From contig NW_003546243.1 in NCBI RefSeq assembly GCF_000090795.2, positions 1,252,731-1,316,730 on the forward strand: a stretch of 64,000 nt of DNA, given 5' to 3'. The notes below the pieces were generated by a model. It did not search any database and was not told the DNA's origin. It saw only the letters and a list, made by a program, of their open reading frames with translations. The first letter of the stretch is position 1. Each line of letters begins with the position of its first letter. Source of the stretch: Amphimedon queenslandica. Its lineage: Eukaryota > Porifera > Demospongiae > Haplosclerida > Niphatidae. This document shows, piece by piece, positions 25,275 through 37,077 of this stretch. Position numbers and translations under genes: made by a program.

Positions 25275-27392
25275 TATAAAAGAGCTGTCTTGTTTCTTTT
25301 AACTGCCACTCCTACTAGCCAGAGAGCTTGCTGCATACTTAATACTGATTAGCCACTCCTTTTTATACACCCACGCATCGGGGTGTGTCTACAGACCTGT
25401 TTTATTCAGCTCTGAATATCATCTTGTGTGCGTGTGGCTCTCTGCTGCTTAAAGAGCATTTTTTGTATTTTTAATTCAAGAGAAAGAGTAGCATTGTTCA
25501 TTTGGAAGACAGCAGGTGGATAGTAGCTTTAAAGTGAGTTGAATGTATGTTTCATGCATGTGAGCCAGGGTCCCTTGCAATCTTTAAAAGATAAGACTGA
25601 CTTATTTTATAGTTCCTTTGCCAATGTTGACCCTATAGTATCCCTATAGTACAAACCACTAATGTGCTCGGGATTAGATAAAGCATTGTAGCTTTGCTGG
25701 CCCTAAACTAGCCCACAAATTCAATCTATTGTGTAATCCTCTCATTAAGTCTCAAGGGCACTGATGTGGAATTAGTTAGCAAGTATATGTACTATAAAAT
25801 TATCACCACCAGCTCATTTGACAGTCTATGGCTCTACCATATTGGATTGCATGTGAGGAGTATCTGCCTATATGTGTGTAGACGGTGTACATGTATGTGT
25901 CTGTCTTTTAATGTTTATCTATACCATGACATGAGAATCCTTCCAATTTACATCATACACACCAAGTCACAGAGGAAAGTCTGTGTTGTATTAGATAAAG
26001 AGTAAGGATGTGAGTTCATGTGTATGTCACACAGAGGGAGGGTGAAGGGAGGAGCGATGTTAATAAGAGAGATGTTGGTTTGTGATATGAAAACTAAAAA
26101 TTGTTTTTTGAACTTTGAGGAAGAGCAGTTATTAGCAGAGAGTGCTAGCAGTAGTCTTGTTTGTACACAAAATGGAAGTAATACATTGTAATTGTGTAAT
26201 TGAATTTGGGTATTGATTAAATGCCATTCTACAAGTGCTGACTCATTTTATGTGTAGTGCCACTTTCCTTGAAAGGGCAACAGTTGCCAAGTCACTTTGG
26301 TTTTCACTTGCATCTGATTTAATGTTGTTTGAAAACTGAAAATCCCTAGTGTATCTTTTTGTATATAAAAGTATTGCATCTCTAAGCCCAATGTGTGGTG
26401 TTTATTGGAAATGGATTGGTAATGTTTGTCAATTGAATGCTCTCTTCTTTGTATCTTTATTATATATTGAAAGGAACTGCAAAGTTAGTAAACTACCATT
26501 TCCCAATGTGAATTGAAATGTTCACAGTTACAACACTCGCATCATGTACACAAACTCACCACATTTCTATTGTCACTTCCCTTTCTCCTCCCTTCATTCA
26601 TGTAAACTTTTAAAAGTAGCCAACTATATTTCACTAGCTTGGTTAGCTTTTGTATAATTACCCCATGATATTTTTATTGGCCAATAACCTGTGTTCTTGT
26701 GTATTGATTGAGTCATGTGCAGCCTATAAAAGGGAGCATCTCTTAACTGCACAGTAATGCAATAATCCTTTTAGACACATACCACACATAGACACACGAT
26801 GAACTACATAGATATACACAGACACGCCTCCTTAATTGATAGCATGTTATGTCAAATAGTGTCAATTGATGTCATTGTTATTGTTCTTGTTATAACTGAG
26901 ATCACATTCTTGCCTTGTATCTATTATTAGTAACATCACTAGGCTTCATATGCACCACTGGCTAATGATTCCTCTTAACCCCATATACTCTTACCTGGCA
27001 TATGATTATATTTTACCAACTTTTTGCATATTCATTCAACTTGTCATAATTTTATACCTTCTGTAAAGTTTAATAGTATCCTATGCAGTAGAAATGACCT
27101 TCACTTAGATATTACTCCGACCTCTAATGTAGAAGTTGTGTGATGAGTGGTGTTTGTCTGATTGTTTTTTTAACAATATCAACTACACATTATTGGTTAC
27201 TTTTATTGTTTCTTGTTGACTTTTTCCCATCTTTTCATCATCATATTCATGTGGGGGCATCCTTTATTATTGTCACTTTGACATTAATAAAACTAACAGT
27301 CCCTCAATATCTTGGGAAGCAAAAGCACAATCCCAACTGAAACTACTTTTTAAGACAAAATATTATTTTTGCTACTATTGCTATTTTAGGTA
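25275..27392. promoter_or_regulatory. Rab/Rac divergent promoter and long Rac 5' intron
   Basis: The Rac start codon is preceded directly by an acceptor (GCTATTTTAG, then GTAATG), so Rac has at least one non-coding first exon. The best candidate ends near 25531 with the donor GTGAGT. The intron would then be about 1.85 kb, against about 100 bp for typical introns here. It contains no 186-bp repeat and no convincing coding exon. Part of it may be regulatory. Confidence 0.45.
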
Positions 27393-28151
27393 ATGAGTTT
27401 AAAGCACATAAAGTGTGTTGTGGTCGGCGATGGTGCAGTTGGCAAGACATGTCTCCTAATGACATACACAACTAATTCCTTTCCTGGTGAATACATACCA
27501 ACTGTCTTTGATAATTATGCTGCTAATGTCATTGTCGATGAGAAACCGATAAGGCTCGGACTATGGGATACTGCAGGTGAGCCTATGAGAGAAAAAGTTC
27601 TAAATTTCAAAATAATTTTTTTAATGTTTTTATTTAGGACAAGAGGACTACGAGAGGATTCGGCCACTTTCTTACCCTCAGACTAATGTATTTCTCATCT
27701 GCTTCTCTCTTGTTTCATCCTCCTCTTACCAGAATGTTGAGCATAAGGTATAATAATATGTTATCTGCACAGTAGTTGTACTATAGTGTAAATATAATAC
27801 TGCACTAGTCTGTGGCATTAATAGATAGAGTGATATTATGATTCTTGTATCACGCAGTGGTACCCCGAGGTGAGGCATCACTGTGGTCCTGATGTGCCCA
27901 TTATTCTTGTTGGGACTAAAGTGGATCTAAGAGAAGACCCTGAGACTCTCTCAGAACTTGCAAAAGATGGAAAGACACCACTTAAATTTGTCGATGGACT
28001 AAAGCTACAAAAGAAAATAAACGCCGAGAGATACATTGAGTGTTCAGCAAAAATGCTAACAAATATACATCAGGTCTTTGAGGAGGCAGTGAGGGTGAGC
28101 TTGAAGGCAATGGAGCCAAAGAAAGTAAAGAGAAGATGCGTCTTGTTGTAG
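27393..28151 (+). CDS. RAC: Rac-type Rho GTPase
   Basis: Rho-family switch controlling actin. [20 protein letters not shown] with the P-loop, [14 protein letters not shown] as switch I, and [20 protein letters not shown] as switch II, where PLSYPQT is the Rac hallmark. [21 protein letters not shown] and ECSA follow. The C-terminus is polybasic (KKVKRRC) with the CAAX box CVLL, predicting geranylgeranylation. All catalytic residues are standard. Three coding exons. Rac1, 2 and 3 are vertebrate splits, so no number is assigned. Confidence 0.93.
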
Positions 28152-28589
28152 CATGTCTGCCACTTGTTGTAAATTTTAAAAAATTTAATTTTAAATTGAT
28201 CTATTAATTATGATTACCATGCTACAGTATTATCACTGTATGTCTTTCTGTAATTGACACAATGCATTTATTATTAACTTTATTATTATTATTATTATTA
28301 TTATTATTGTGATTACCTCTATTACTAATACTACTATGATCCTCCTTCTCCATTATCACTCTCTCATGCTTTATTAATTATTTTAATTTTTGAAATCAGA
28401 ATATGTAATGGCATGGAGGAGTGGATCTATGTGAAGACATAGGATTCCAAATGGCAGGCGTGGAGCATTCCATAAATTTTACTGATTTATTGTTACAACT
28501 TTAAAACAAATTTAAGAAACATAGTCTTAATCAGATTTTTCTTTTTTTGCTTAAATTTGCTTCTTAAAATTTGGCACAGGATCCAGACT
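28152..28589. other. Intergenic with ATT microsatellite
   Basis: 3' flank of Rac converging on the secreted protein gene. A short (ATT)n tract lies near 28277-28308. Nothing else is recognised. Confidence 0.5.
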
Positions 28590-29315
28590 CTACATAGAGC
28601 AGGTTTCAGGACAGTCTAATAAAATTAAAATGATAATCAATAATAGATCCACTGGTCAATACTCACTGCAAGTCATTGGTTGCCTTCTTCTTCCTTTTCC
28701 TCTTTTTGTTCCCCTTCCTCTCTGAAGAGTTGAAGGATCTTGACAAAATTGTTCCACTTTTTTGGGCCTCTTTATCTTGGCATCAACCACTATATCATCC
28801 AAGGTAACAGATTGCTTACTCTGGAGCTGGCCATGAAAACGTTCAAGAATGCCACTGAAATTATTGACAATGGTTGATATAGAGTTAGACTCAGCCAAGA
28901 GACATGGGTTGGAACCATTTGTGCAAGCTATGATGACATCGTATTCTAATTTGTCACCTTTGCTTGTTTTGCTCCTTTCTCTGCTCTTTCCTTTCCTGCC
29001 TTTTGTGCTTTTAGAGTTTGACTTGGTCCTTTCATCCTTACACTTTAAGCTATTGTCATCCACTGTTGCATTGCAGCTAGCATCTAAACCAGTACTGGAT
29101 GTTGCAAATAATAGCATGGAGATTATTTTTGCATCCAATTTTTGTAACTCTCCTGTTGTTGCATTGCAGCAATTTTGATTGCAGACATCATAAGTTTGGT
29201 TGAAGAAGACTTTGACTCTGTAGGTAGCCCTGACCTGAGGGAGGCATTGAGTTTGAGCTAGAGTGACTACAAAAAGTGTAGCCAAAGCTACTCCAATAAA
29301 TATAGATTTTGACAT
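28590..29315 (-). CDS. Secreted Lys/Ser-rich cysteine protein, paralogue 1
   Basis: A protein I do not recognise. The signal peptide MSKSIFIGVALATLFVVTLA would be cleaved before QTQC. Two predicted folded blocks (RVKVFFNQTYDVC and DKLEYDVIIACTNGSNPC, then ISTIVNNFSGILERF) are separated by a basic linker rich in Ser, Lys and Arg. A second basic stretch, RGRGTKRGKGRRR, precedes the tail. The long first exon ends in a donor (GCA, then GTGAGT). Splicing to an exon near 28590-28618 gives the ending MTCNCPETCSM. This small second exon is shared with the neighbour, which supports the splice. Several NxT/NxS sites and about twelve Cys suggest an extracellular, disulphide-bonded, glycosylated protein. 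Confidence 0.8.
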
Positions 29316-29818
29316 CTCTCTCTGAGACTGAAGAGATGGCAGTTTATATGTATGATTTATGGTATTTAGGGTGGTTCAATTGCTGAGCTATCATATGTCA
29401 TTGTTGTAACAACAGTCAATTATAGCCTGGCCATTCCTAAATAACTGACTTGTGATCTTGTTGCCAAACAACCCACTAAAATGGTTTACATGATGTGGGG
29501 GTCTGGAGACTTTGCCCCTCAAGATTTGTATGCAAATTAAAAATTCCTTAGCATAACTGCCCCCAAAACTTTGCAAGGGCACCTTATCATGGCTGCCATA
29601 AAGTTATTTTGTTATATTAGTCTTGGCATTAACACCACTATTATTAGTGGTGTTAAAGTACAGCTTTTAAAGATTATCAGGTATCATAAAACCAAAAGTA
29701 AAAAATTAAAGGGAATTGGCAGAATATATAGCAATTATTACAAAACACTAGAAATCTGATCATTACATATAGCTAGTTTATATATTATTTCTTTTCTTTT
29801 GAGTATTGCACCCAGATT
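29316..29818. other. Spacer between tandem paralogues, with short inverted repeat
   Basis: Promoter region of paralogue 1 and 3' region of paralogue 2. A near-perfect hairpin, TAACACCACT ... AGTGGTGTTA, lies at about 29630-29656 with a 6-base loop. No coding potential is supported. Confidence 0.5.
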
Positions 29819-30528
29819 CTACATTGGGCATGTTTCAGGGCAGTCTATAAATGAATTTTAAAAATCATAAAATAATATATTGAGTATTGTATACACTTAC
29901 TGCAAGTCATTGGTCGCTTTCCTTTTCCCTTTCCCCTTCCTCTCCTAAGAGTTGAAGGCACTTGACAATATCTTTCAACTTTTGGTCTCCTTATCATTGC
30001 ATCAGCTGTCATATCACCCAAAGTAAGAGACTGCATATTCTCGAGCTGGAAACGTTCAAGAATGCCACGGATATTATTGACAACGGTTGATATAGAGTTA
30101 GACTCAGCCAAGAGACATGGGTTGGAACCATTTGTACAAGCTATGACGACATCAAATTCTAATTTGTCACCTTTGCTTGTTTTGCTCCTTTCTCTGCTCT
30201 TTCCTTTCCCACTTTTTGATTTGCTTTTAGAGTTTGATTTGCTTTTAGAGTTTGACTTGGTCTTCTCATCCTTGCACTCCACACTATCACCATCCAATGT
30301 TGCACTGCAGCTAGCATCTAAACCAGTAGATGCCGAGAATAGCTGAGTAGTAATTCTTCCAGCCAATGCTTCCAGCTCTTCTGTAGTGGCATTGCAGACA
30401 TCATAAGTTTGGTTGAAGAAGACCCTGACTTTATAGCTAACCCTGACCTGAGGAAGACATTGAGTTTGAGCTAGAGTGACCACAAAAAGTGCAGCCAAAA
30501 CTACTCCAATGAATATAGATTTTGACAT
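29819..30528 (-). CDS. Secreted Lys/Ser-rich cysteine protein, paralogue 2
   Basis: Tandem duplicate of the gene at 28590-29315 with the same layout: signal peptide MSKSIFIGVVLAALFVVTLA, QTQCLPQVRVSYKVRVFFNQ, a basic linker, DKLEFDVVIACTNGSNPCLL, a basic run RRGRGKGKGKR and a second exon giving MTCNCPETCPM. The linker here contains extra KSNSKSK-type repeats and lacks the CNQNCC insert of the neighbour, so the linker grows by short repeats. About 222 residues. A TATA-like TATATAAA lies on the minus strand at 30610-30617, about 80 bp before the start, in contrast with the TATA-less housekeeping pairs. Function unknown. Lys/Ser richness recalls silica-associated peptides such as silaffins, but that is only a composition argument. 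Confidence 0.8.
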
Positions 30529-31522
30529 CTTTCTTTCTTAGAGATAATACTATAAAGAATTACTTCTGAGATTGAATTGAATAGATGATTTCTATAGCAG
30601 TCATCTTCCTTTATATACAAGAGCAGGCTGATGATGTCACGTACTCACAGTTGTATTGTAGGCACACCTTAAATCCCTAATACCATATTTAGATATATTT
30701 TGAGGTTTCCTCCCTCAGTTATAGACAGCCTGATGTCACACTCTTTGTTGCCATGGAAAGGTCTACCACAACGTTAGATCAGAGATCAAATATTAATTCT
30801 TATAAGTGTCACCTTTTGAAGTGTGAACAACCTGAACTTCCTAGCTGAAGGTGTGAATAAGATTAGACCACAGCAACTGCTAACAATGCTAATGCTGAAA
30901 TGATCACAAACTTTGCAAATCTAATAAATTCTTACCAAATGGCCAATATACAAGTGTAGACATCACAGTTCATTCATGCCAACAGTTACTACCAACATTA
31001 ACCAACACTTGTAACACTTGCATGTGAACTACCAAAATTTTCTCAAGTAAACTATCCTAGGATAGTCAAAATATTTTATGACAATCCCTTAATAATGAGC
31101 ATAACTTCTTAATTGAGAGATATACTCAGGCAAGACACAGTAATGGGTGGTGGCATGGTGCTCAATTATAGGCATCAATGTTGAGTGACAACAGTTATGG
31201 AAGCCTGACAACAAGAGCCTGTGAACTGTCACATCAAATATAATGGTCAAATATGGCCAGGTTGTAATTAATTGTCGGCTACTACAGAGCTAACTGTTGC
31301 TACAACAATGACATATGAGAACTCGCCTGATCAGCTAACTCTAAGTCCAGACAGTGTGTGGGTAAGTATTCACATGATGAAAGCACACAAAACCTTATAT
31401 GCAGAATCGTACAACTTATTGTGGCTCAATCATAGGATTCCCACTTTTAGTCATGTAGCACATCATCAATCAATAGGAGTTTATTCATAAGAAATATAAT
31501 GTTCATTATTTTATAATGTTTT
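30529..31522. other. Intergenic region upstream of paralogue 2
   Basis: Nearly 1 kb, one of the longest gene-free gaps in the window, between the promoter of paralogue 2 and the end of the next minus-strand gene. Apart from the TATA-like site at 30610-30617 I see no gene or named repeat. Confidence 0.45.
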
Positions 31523-34126
31523 TTATTTGAGGTTATTCCAGTCTCTGTGATTGAGCCATGCTACCTTCTCAATGATGTCAACACTACGACCGATTCTCAG
31601 CAAATAATGATCCTGGCATCCTTTTACTTCACTAGTAGCAGTAGCAGTGTTTTCAGACGGACTTGATTCTTGGGTCAATAAATCAAGCCCTGCCTTTATG
31701 TCACATGCCACACCTAAGAGTGCTATGAGAGAGTGTGTGATTGAATGCAGTCCATTGGCAGGTTCTGTCAGTAATGAGAGCAGCTCTGTGTAATCCTTTC
31801 TTAACTGCAAGACTCCAACAGAGCTAGGATTCACATAAAAAAGTGCATCATTGTTATAACACAAACCTTAGTTTGTATCTATCATCTTTCATTAATATCG
31901 CCCTTAATTCATAAAATAAGATTGATACTGATATCTGAACTACATAACATTGTGTGACTGTATCCACAAGAGACTGAGAGGCTTGGAGTAAAGGATCAAT
32001 CAACTGTTCCTTACAGACACTCACATAAAATGAGGGAGCATCATCACCTCCTGTATGATATAATTGTAAATAGATTACTGATATATGCCAATCTTTTAAT
32101 GTTAAAAGGACTTGCCTTTTTGCTGCTTCCAGGCTGAAGGAGGTGGGAAATGAGTCTCAAGAATTTGACGACATTTCTCTCTCCATTGATTAAAAAATGT
32201 GCAACAAAGACTTGATAATTGATACTACATAAAAAATTACACAAGTACCGTAGGGCGCCTTTTTTTTGAGGGCTATAAATTTCGCGGATTTCGCAATTTT
32301 TTAAAAGATTCACGAAAATTACTTTTGCAAAAATCAAGTTAATACGGTACAAGATGGCAGACGGCATAAATTCGCGAAAATTAAATCCGTGAAATAAAAA
32401 TCCACGAAATTTATAGCCCTCGAAAAAAAAGCGCCCTACAGTACATGTATCCTATCTTTGTCTCTCTATGTCTAGTATACAGGGTTTCCTTTGGCAGTCA
32501 GTGGATTTTTTAAAATTTAAAGTTGCTCCAAAATTGTGCCAAAGTCACTGTACTATAGTAAAGGGACTTTAGCCAAATTTGCTTTGTGGGAAACCCTGCT
32601 GGATGTGCTGGTGTACATGTACACTGTCCTCCTTACTTCAATCCATTCACTACAATCACTCAATCCTCCATACTGGATCCCACAATATTGTCCCACCCAA
32701 TATTGTGACGATGACCGAGGGAGTGATAAATGAGCCACGCCTGCTTGACCACACCCATTAATTAATTCGTCCTCCATCTTGAGCAAGAGAGGTCCATGAA
32801 TAAAGAAAAGAGAAGTAATGGCTGACAAACGACCAGAAATGATGCTGTCCTTAATTGAGAGAGTCAGCCACCTTCCCAATGACCAGATCAAACTATGAAC
32901 TGAATACAACAATGGACAAAAGAGGTGGAGTCTATCAGTTTCTATGGCAACTGCTTGTGTCTTCTCTTCATTTATTTTCGATCCATGGTTTTTAAAGGTG
33001 AGTGATAGCAGAGAGACTGAGTCATTCATAGGTGAGAGGATTGATTTTGATAATGACTGGATCACATTAGATGATGCTAGTTTGTATGAAGAGACATGCA
33101 GCAAATGAATATTTTCTTCAATAGCTAGAGAAAACAAGTAATGCACAATACATACAGTGAGAGTTTCTAATGCTTTACCATTATAAATGATATCATTTGA
33201 TGCTTCTACATCTAAACGTGCTAATACATACTTGAAACAATAGATAGCAGGAGAATACAGAGCAACTGCATCTATCAACATAGAGAGAGATCAGATGAAA
33301 AACAGAGAGTATAGCAGTAGAGTGAAGGTAAATGACAATGTACATCTATGGCATGTTAATCCTTACTAGTGTCATGTGATGATATAAATTGGTGGAGAAG
33401 TGCTTTTACTTTATCTCTTAGTTCACTCTCTAATATGTCTTCAACTGAAAGGATTGATAATAGTCTATCACCAACACATTGCCATATCCTTGTATTGATT
33501 CTTAAGCATAGGCCACTATCATGAAAGCCATCAACCAATCGAATACATTCCTGCCAAGTTTTCCCACGACAAAATTTGCTCCTACTATCAGTTAATAATG
33601 AGGTTACCCCTTTTATTAGTCCAATTATTGATTTTGTTAGAATTTCATTAAAATTATAAAGACACTTTATCCGGTGAAGTGGGAGGAGGCTTGTTGCTAG
33701 GATACTATCACAGATAACACGCCCACGAGCTAAAACAAAGGTGTCAAATATGTCCGCCACAGCCAGTCTTGGACGTTGACAGTCATTTCTCGCCACACCC
33801 ACAGAGACACCATCATTAATGAACTGTGTGATATCAAGTAATGACTGGATTGATACAATATATTCTTCCTCCTCTTTTTCCTCGTCTATCGAAAGAAATA
33901 TTAATTCCATTATATTCAAAACCAGTTCTTTGCAAAGTAAGAGCTGGTACCGGCTCAAAGGATCACGTGATCCCGTTACAGTAAGTGCTGCATCATGCAA
34001 TGACTCCAAAGAATGAGTGATGATCTTCCTTTGTTGATCACGTGAGCAGGACCTTTCTCTCAGCATACTCTGTACAGTCAATAAATTTTGAGCCAAAAGA
34101 TCGCTTCCCTCTGGTTTAGCTGCCAT
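31523..34126 (-). CDS. Unidentified helical protein
   Basis: About 700 residues over at least five exons: 34126-33367, 33267-32637, and pieces near 32221-32115, 32050-31876 and 31830-31523. The join between exons 1 and 2 is in phase (HDTNAVALYSPAIYCF). The start MAAKPEGSDLLAQNLLTVQ faces EDEM2 across 87 bp. The sequence is leucine-rich and alternates amphipathic stretches (RDQQRKIITHSLESLHDAA, ESELRDKVKALLHQF, NVVKFLRLISHLLQ), which suggests an alpha-helical repeat or scaffold fold. No catalytic motif, signal peptide or membrane segment is seen. Short stretches (IQSLLDI, and a region around INTRIWQCVGDRLLSIL) weakly recall FIRRM/C1orf112, but the order of the remaining blocks does not fit well. 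I therefore leave it unnamed. Confidence 0.75.
32249..32440. mobile_element. 192-bp MITE with ~45-bp terminal inverted repeats
   Basis: The left end TAGGGCGCCTTTTTTTT, then GAGGGCTATAAATTTCGCGG, is mirrored at the right end by CCACGAAATTTATAGCCCTC and GCGCCCTA. GTAC flanks both sides (32245-32248 and 32441-32444), a candidate 4-bp target duplication. There is no coding capacity. It lies in an intron (about 32222-32636) of the unidentified helical protein gene. Confidence 0.85.
32480..32598. mobile_element. Minimal hAT-like element with one 186-bp-family unit
   Basis: 119 bp bounded by CAGGGTTTCC and GGAAACCCTG, holding a single shortened repeat unit (AAAGTTGCTCCAAAATTG, then CACTGTACTATAGTAAAG). 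It sits in the same intron as the MITE at 32249. The flanking 8-mers do not match well, so the target duplication is decayed or absent. Confidence 0.65.
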
Positions 34127-34213
34127 CTTTTTATAATAATAATAATAATTAATAAAATTAGATAATAATTAAATAACAATTAAAATTAGTCTAGAAGGAG
34201 TGGCTTGTAGAAT
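34127..34213. promoter_or_regulatory. Bidirectional promoter interval (helical protein / EDEM2)
   Basis: 87 bp of mainly A/T sequence with ATA triplets between divergent start codons. Confidence 0.45.
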
Positions 34214-36841
34214 ATGGCGAGTATCTTAGTGGTTGCAAGCTCTTTTCTTCTAATTCTCCTCTCCACTGGCACTCAGTCTTATGGAACCAGTCCAGAAATG
34301 CTCCTAAAAAATAGGTGGGAGCTCTCTCCTATTAATATTGCAGTCATTTTTGCATCCTTTTCTATTGTAGAGGGAAAGTTAAAGAAATGTTCATGCATGC
34401 ATACGACAGCTACATGACTTATGCTTATCCTCTTGACGAGCTCCAGCCACTAACATGCTCGGGGAAAGACACTTGGGGAAGGTAATTCAAATGATTGTGA
34501 TATTAGGAGCTCTTGATGATAGATAGCCCTAACCACTATCAAGATTAGCAGAAGATTGCATTTCGTTTATTGTTGTCTAATTTTTAAATGCACCTATTAA
34601 TATCTGAGTACTGCAGGATATTTTTATGTAAACATTTCATTTCGAAATAGTTTTTCATTGTCTCTCATTGACTCAATGGATACATTGCTTGCAATGGGTA
34701 ACGTAAGCGAGTTTCAATCTGCTTATAATCGCGTCATATCGAAACCTTCCTTTGATATTGATGTCAATACCTCAGTCTTTGAAGCTAACATCAGAGGTAC
34801 CAGTGATAAGTAAATAGTGTATTCTTTAAGATTCTACTCCCCCTCTAGTTGTTGGTGGTTTATTGTCAAGCCATCTTTTGTCTCATGTGGGGCAAGTTCC
34901 TCTAGCTCCTGGCTGGCCGTGTGAAGGTCCTCTTCTTAGAATGGCCGAGTCTTTAGCTCGACGCCTTCTCCCTGCTTTTGACACGCCCACAGGTCTCCCA
35001 TACGGGACTGTTAATCTCAGATATGGTGTGCCCCCACAGGAGACCCCAATCACTTGTACGGCCTCTTGTGCTTCATTTTTGGTGGAGTTTGGTACTCTGT
35101 CAAGACTGACAGGTAAACCCAGGCCCATATGTTTTGTAGTAATTGATAGTTGGCACCCAAACCACACAGTTGTGAATCCTTTAACTGTACTATTAGTGAG
35201 TCTTACAATGAACCATGCCATCTTTTGTTGCATTATTATTCGTGATACCAGGAAATTTGTAAAACTAGATTTACTTGTACTAGTACTCTTTAGTTTACTA
35301 TAAGGCAGTGTTCATGCCTGCAAAACAGATCATTTCATGTATCCTGAGCACCAATGAGTACACAAAAATCAAGTGCTAAGTTCTTTATCAGCTTGCATCC
35401 TTGGTATTCTTATTTATTTCTCTATTCCATGTACATTAGGTGATCCGATATTTGAGACTACTGCCCTAAAAGCTGCTCGTGCAATATGGGCCAAACGCTC
35501 TTCGATTGGATTGGTTAGTCTTGTATAGTAACATGATATAAGTAACTAATGATCCTTCCTTAGGTTGGGAATCATATTAATGTATTAACTGGGAAATGGA
35601 CAGCAACCGAGTTCACTATGGGTAACTATATTGACTCATATCTTGAGTATCTTGTCAAAGGAGGCATACTTTTTGGACACAAAGACTTGCTTGATATGTT
35701 TAAAGGTAACTCTCTCGATCCTTTCCTTTTATCCACTCCATGTATTGATGGTTTTGTCTTTCTAGAGATTTTTGTCCCAATAAAGAAGTACACTGATCAT
35801 AACAGTTGGTATGTTTGGGTTGATAAGGAAAATGGGAAGGTTTCATATCCTTACTATGAGGCACTGGACTCTTACTGGCCTGGCCTACTGGTAATAACAC
35901 AAAAAACATTAATTTACTATTAATCTTAAAATAACTCTAACTTTTGGACAGCATCGTCCTTCAAGTATTAATTATTGTTCTTATTTTGTTTGTAGTCTTT
36001 AGTTGGGAATATTAAAGATGCCAAGAAGAATATTTTCAATCATTTTTTAGTTTGGAGAAGCCTAGGGGGTCTCCCTGAAATGTTGAATATCATAACTGGA
36101 GAGACTGTCACTGGAAGAGAGGCTTACAGACTGAGACCTGGTAGGAGGGGAGGGTAGGAGGTAGAACAAGAGAGAATTAATATTAGAATTCCCGAAATAA
36201 TCATTTGCACGTATTAATGATACTTCATTCTTTAGAGCTAGCAGAGTCATTGTATTACTTGTATCAAGCAACAGGTAATCCTATTTTCATAAGCATGGGC
36301 GAGCATATGATTAACAGTATTAATAACATCGCTAGAGTTCATTGTGGATTTGCTACAGTAAGTATTTAAAGGGAAATAAAAGAGACAAAAATAGTGGAGT
36401 CGACTTATATTTTATGCTAGTATTTTTTGTTTTTATGAACAGGTAAGGAGTGCTCTTGACCACACACTCTCTGATCGAATGGAGTCTTATTTTCTTGCAG
36501 AAACACTCAAATACCTCTACCTTCTCTTTGACCCAAACCACTTCCTCTCGCTGGACCCCACGAAGGCTGTGAACGTAACGGAGACCCTAAGAGTCCCCGG
36601 GAGTCAGCATTTTTTGTACAATAAGTATAATAGGATATTAAAAGATGGCTGTAGCGTGGGTAACAGCGGTTACATATTTAGCACAGAGGCACATCCGATC
36701 GATGTGGGGGCACTGTACTGCTGTCGTAGGAAATGGAAAGATGGGATGGTGGAGGGAGATGGGTTTTCTAGTCAAGATGGCTGCCAGGCTCAAACGTTTG
36801 AATCGAGATTAGAATTATTTACTGCTGGTATCAGTGAATGA
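34214..36841 (+). CDS. EDEM2: ER degradation-enhancing alpha-mannosidase-like protein 2
   Basis: GH47 alpha-1,2-mannosidase of ER-associated degradation; EDEM2 trims the first mannose to mark misfolded glycoproteins. The signal peptide [17 protein letters not shown] comes first. GH47 blocks follow: [45 protein letters not shown], and [18 protein letters not shown] with the catalytic Glu. [59 protein letters not shown] and FSTEAHPID come after. More than ten exons, about 545 residues. The long disordered C-terminal extension of human EDEM2 is mostly missing, and no KDEL-type signal is seen. It converges on ADCK5. Confidence 0.95.
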
Positions 36842-37077
36842 TAATGAAGATTTTTATAATTTAAGTATTTTATAATTTTCCTCAGCAATAATCATTGTTT
36901 ATCACATCAAATTTATTTTTGATTAATATTAATTATTATTTATTTAAAAATTCTTAATTTTTTTCAACAGCAGAACTACTAGCTGATTTGTATTGTAGCT
37001 TTCTTCTGTATAAATAAATAAAATTAATAATGACAAATATTAATAATATAATAATAATAATAATCGTGGTGTAGCTG

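Noticed and set aside
25766-27340. Small open frames in the Rac upstream region.
   Set aside because: No signature and no plausible splicing. The region behaves as a 5' intron.
31272-31490. Plus-strand open frame in the gap upstream of paralogue 2.
   Set aside because: Short, isolated and without recognisable features; it is more likely chance.
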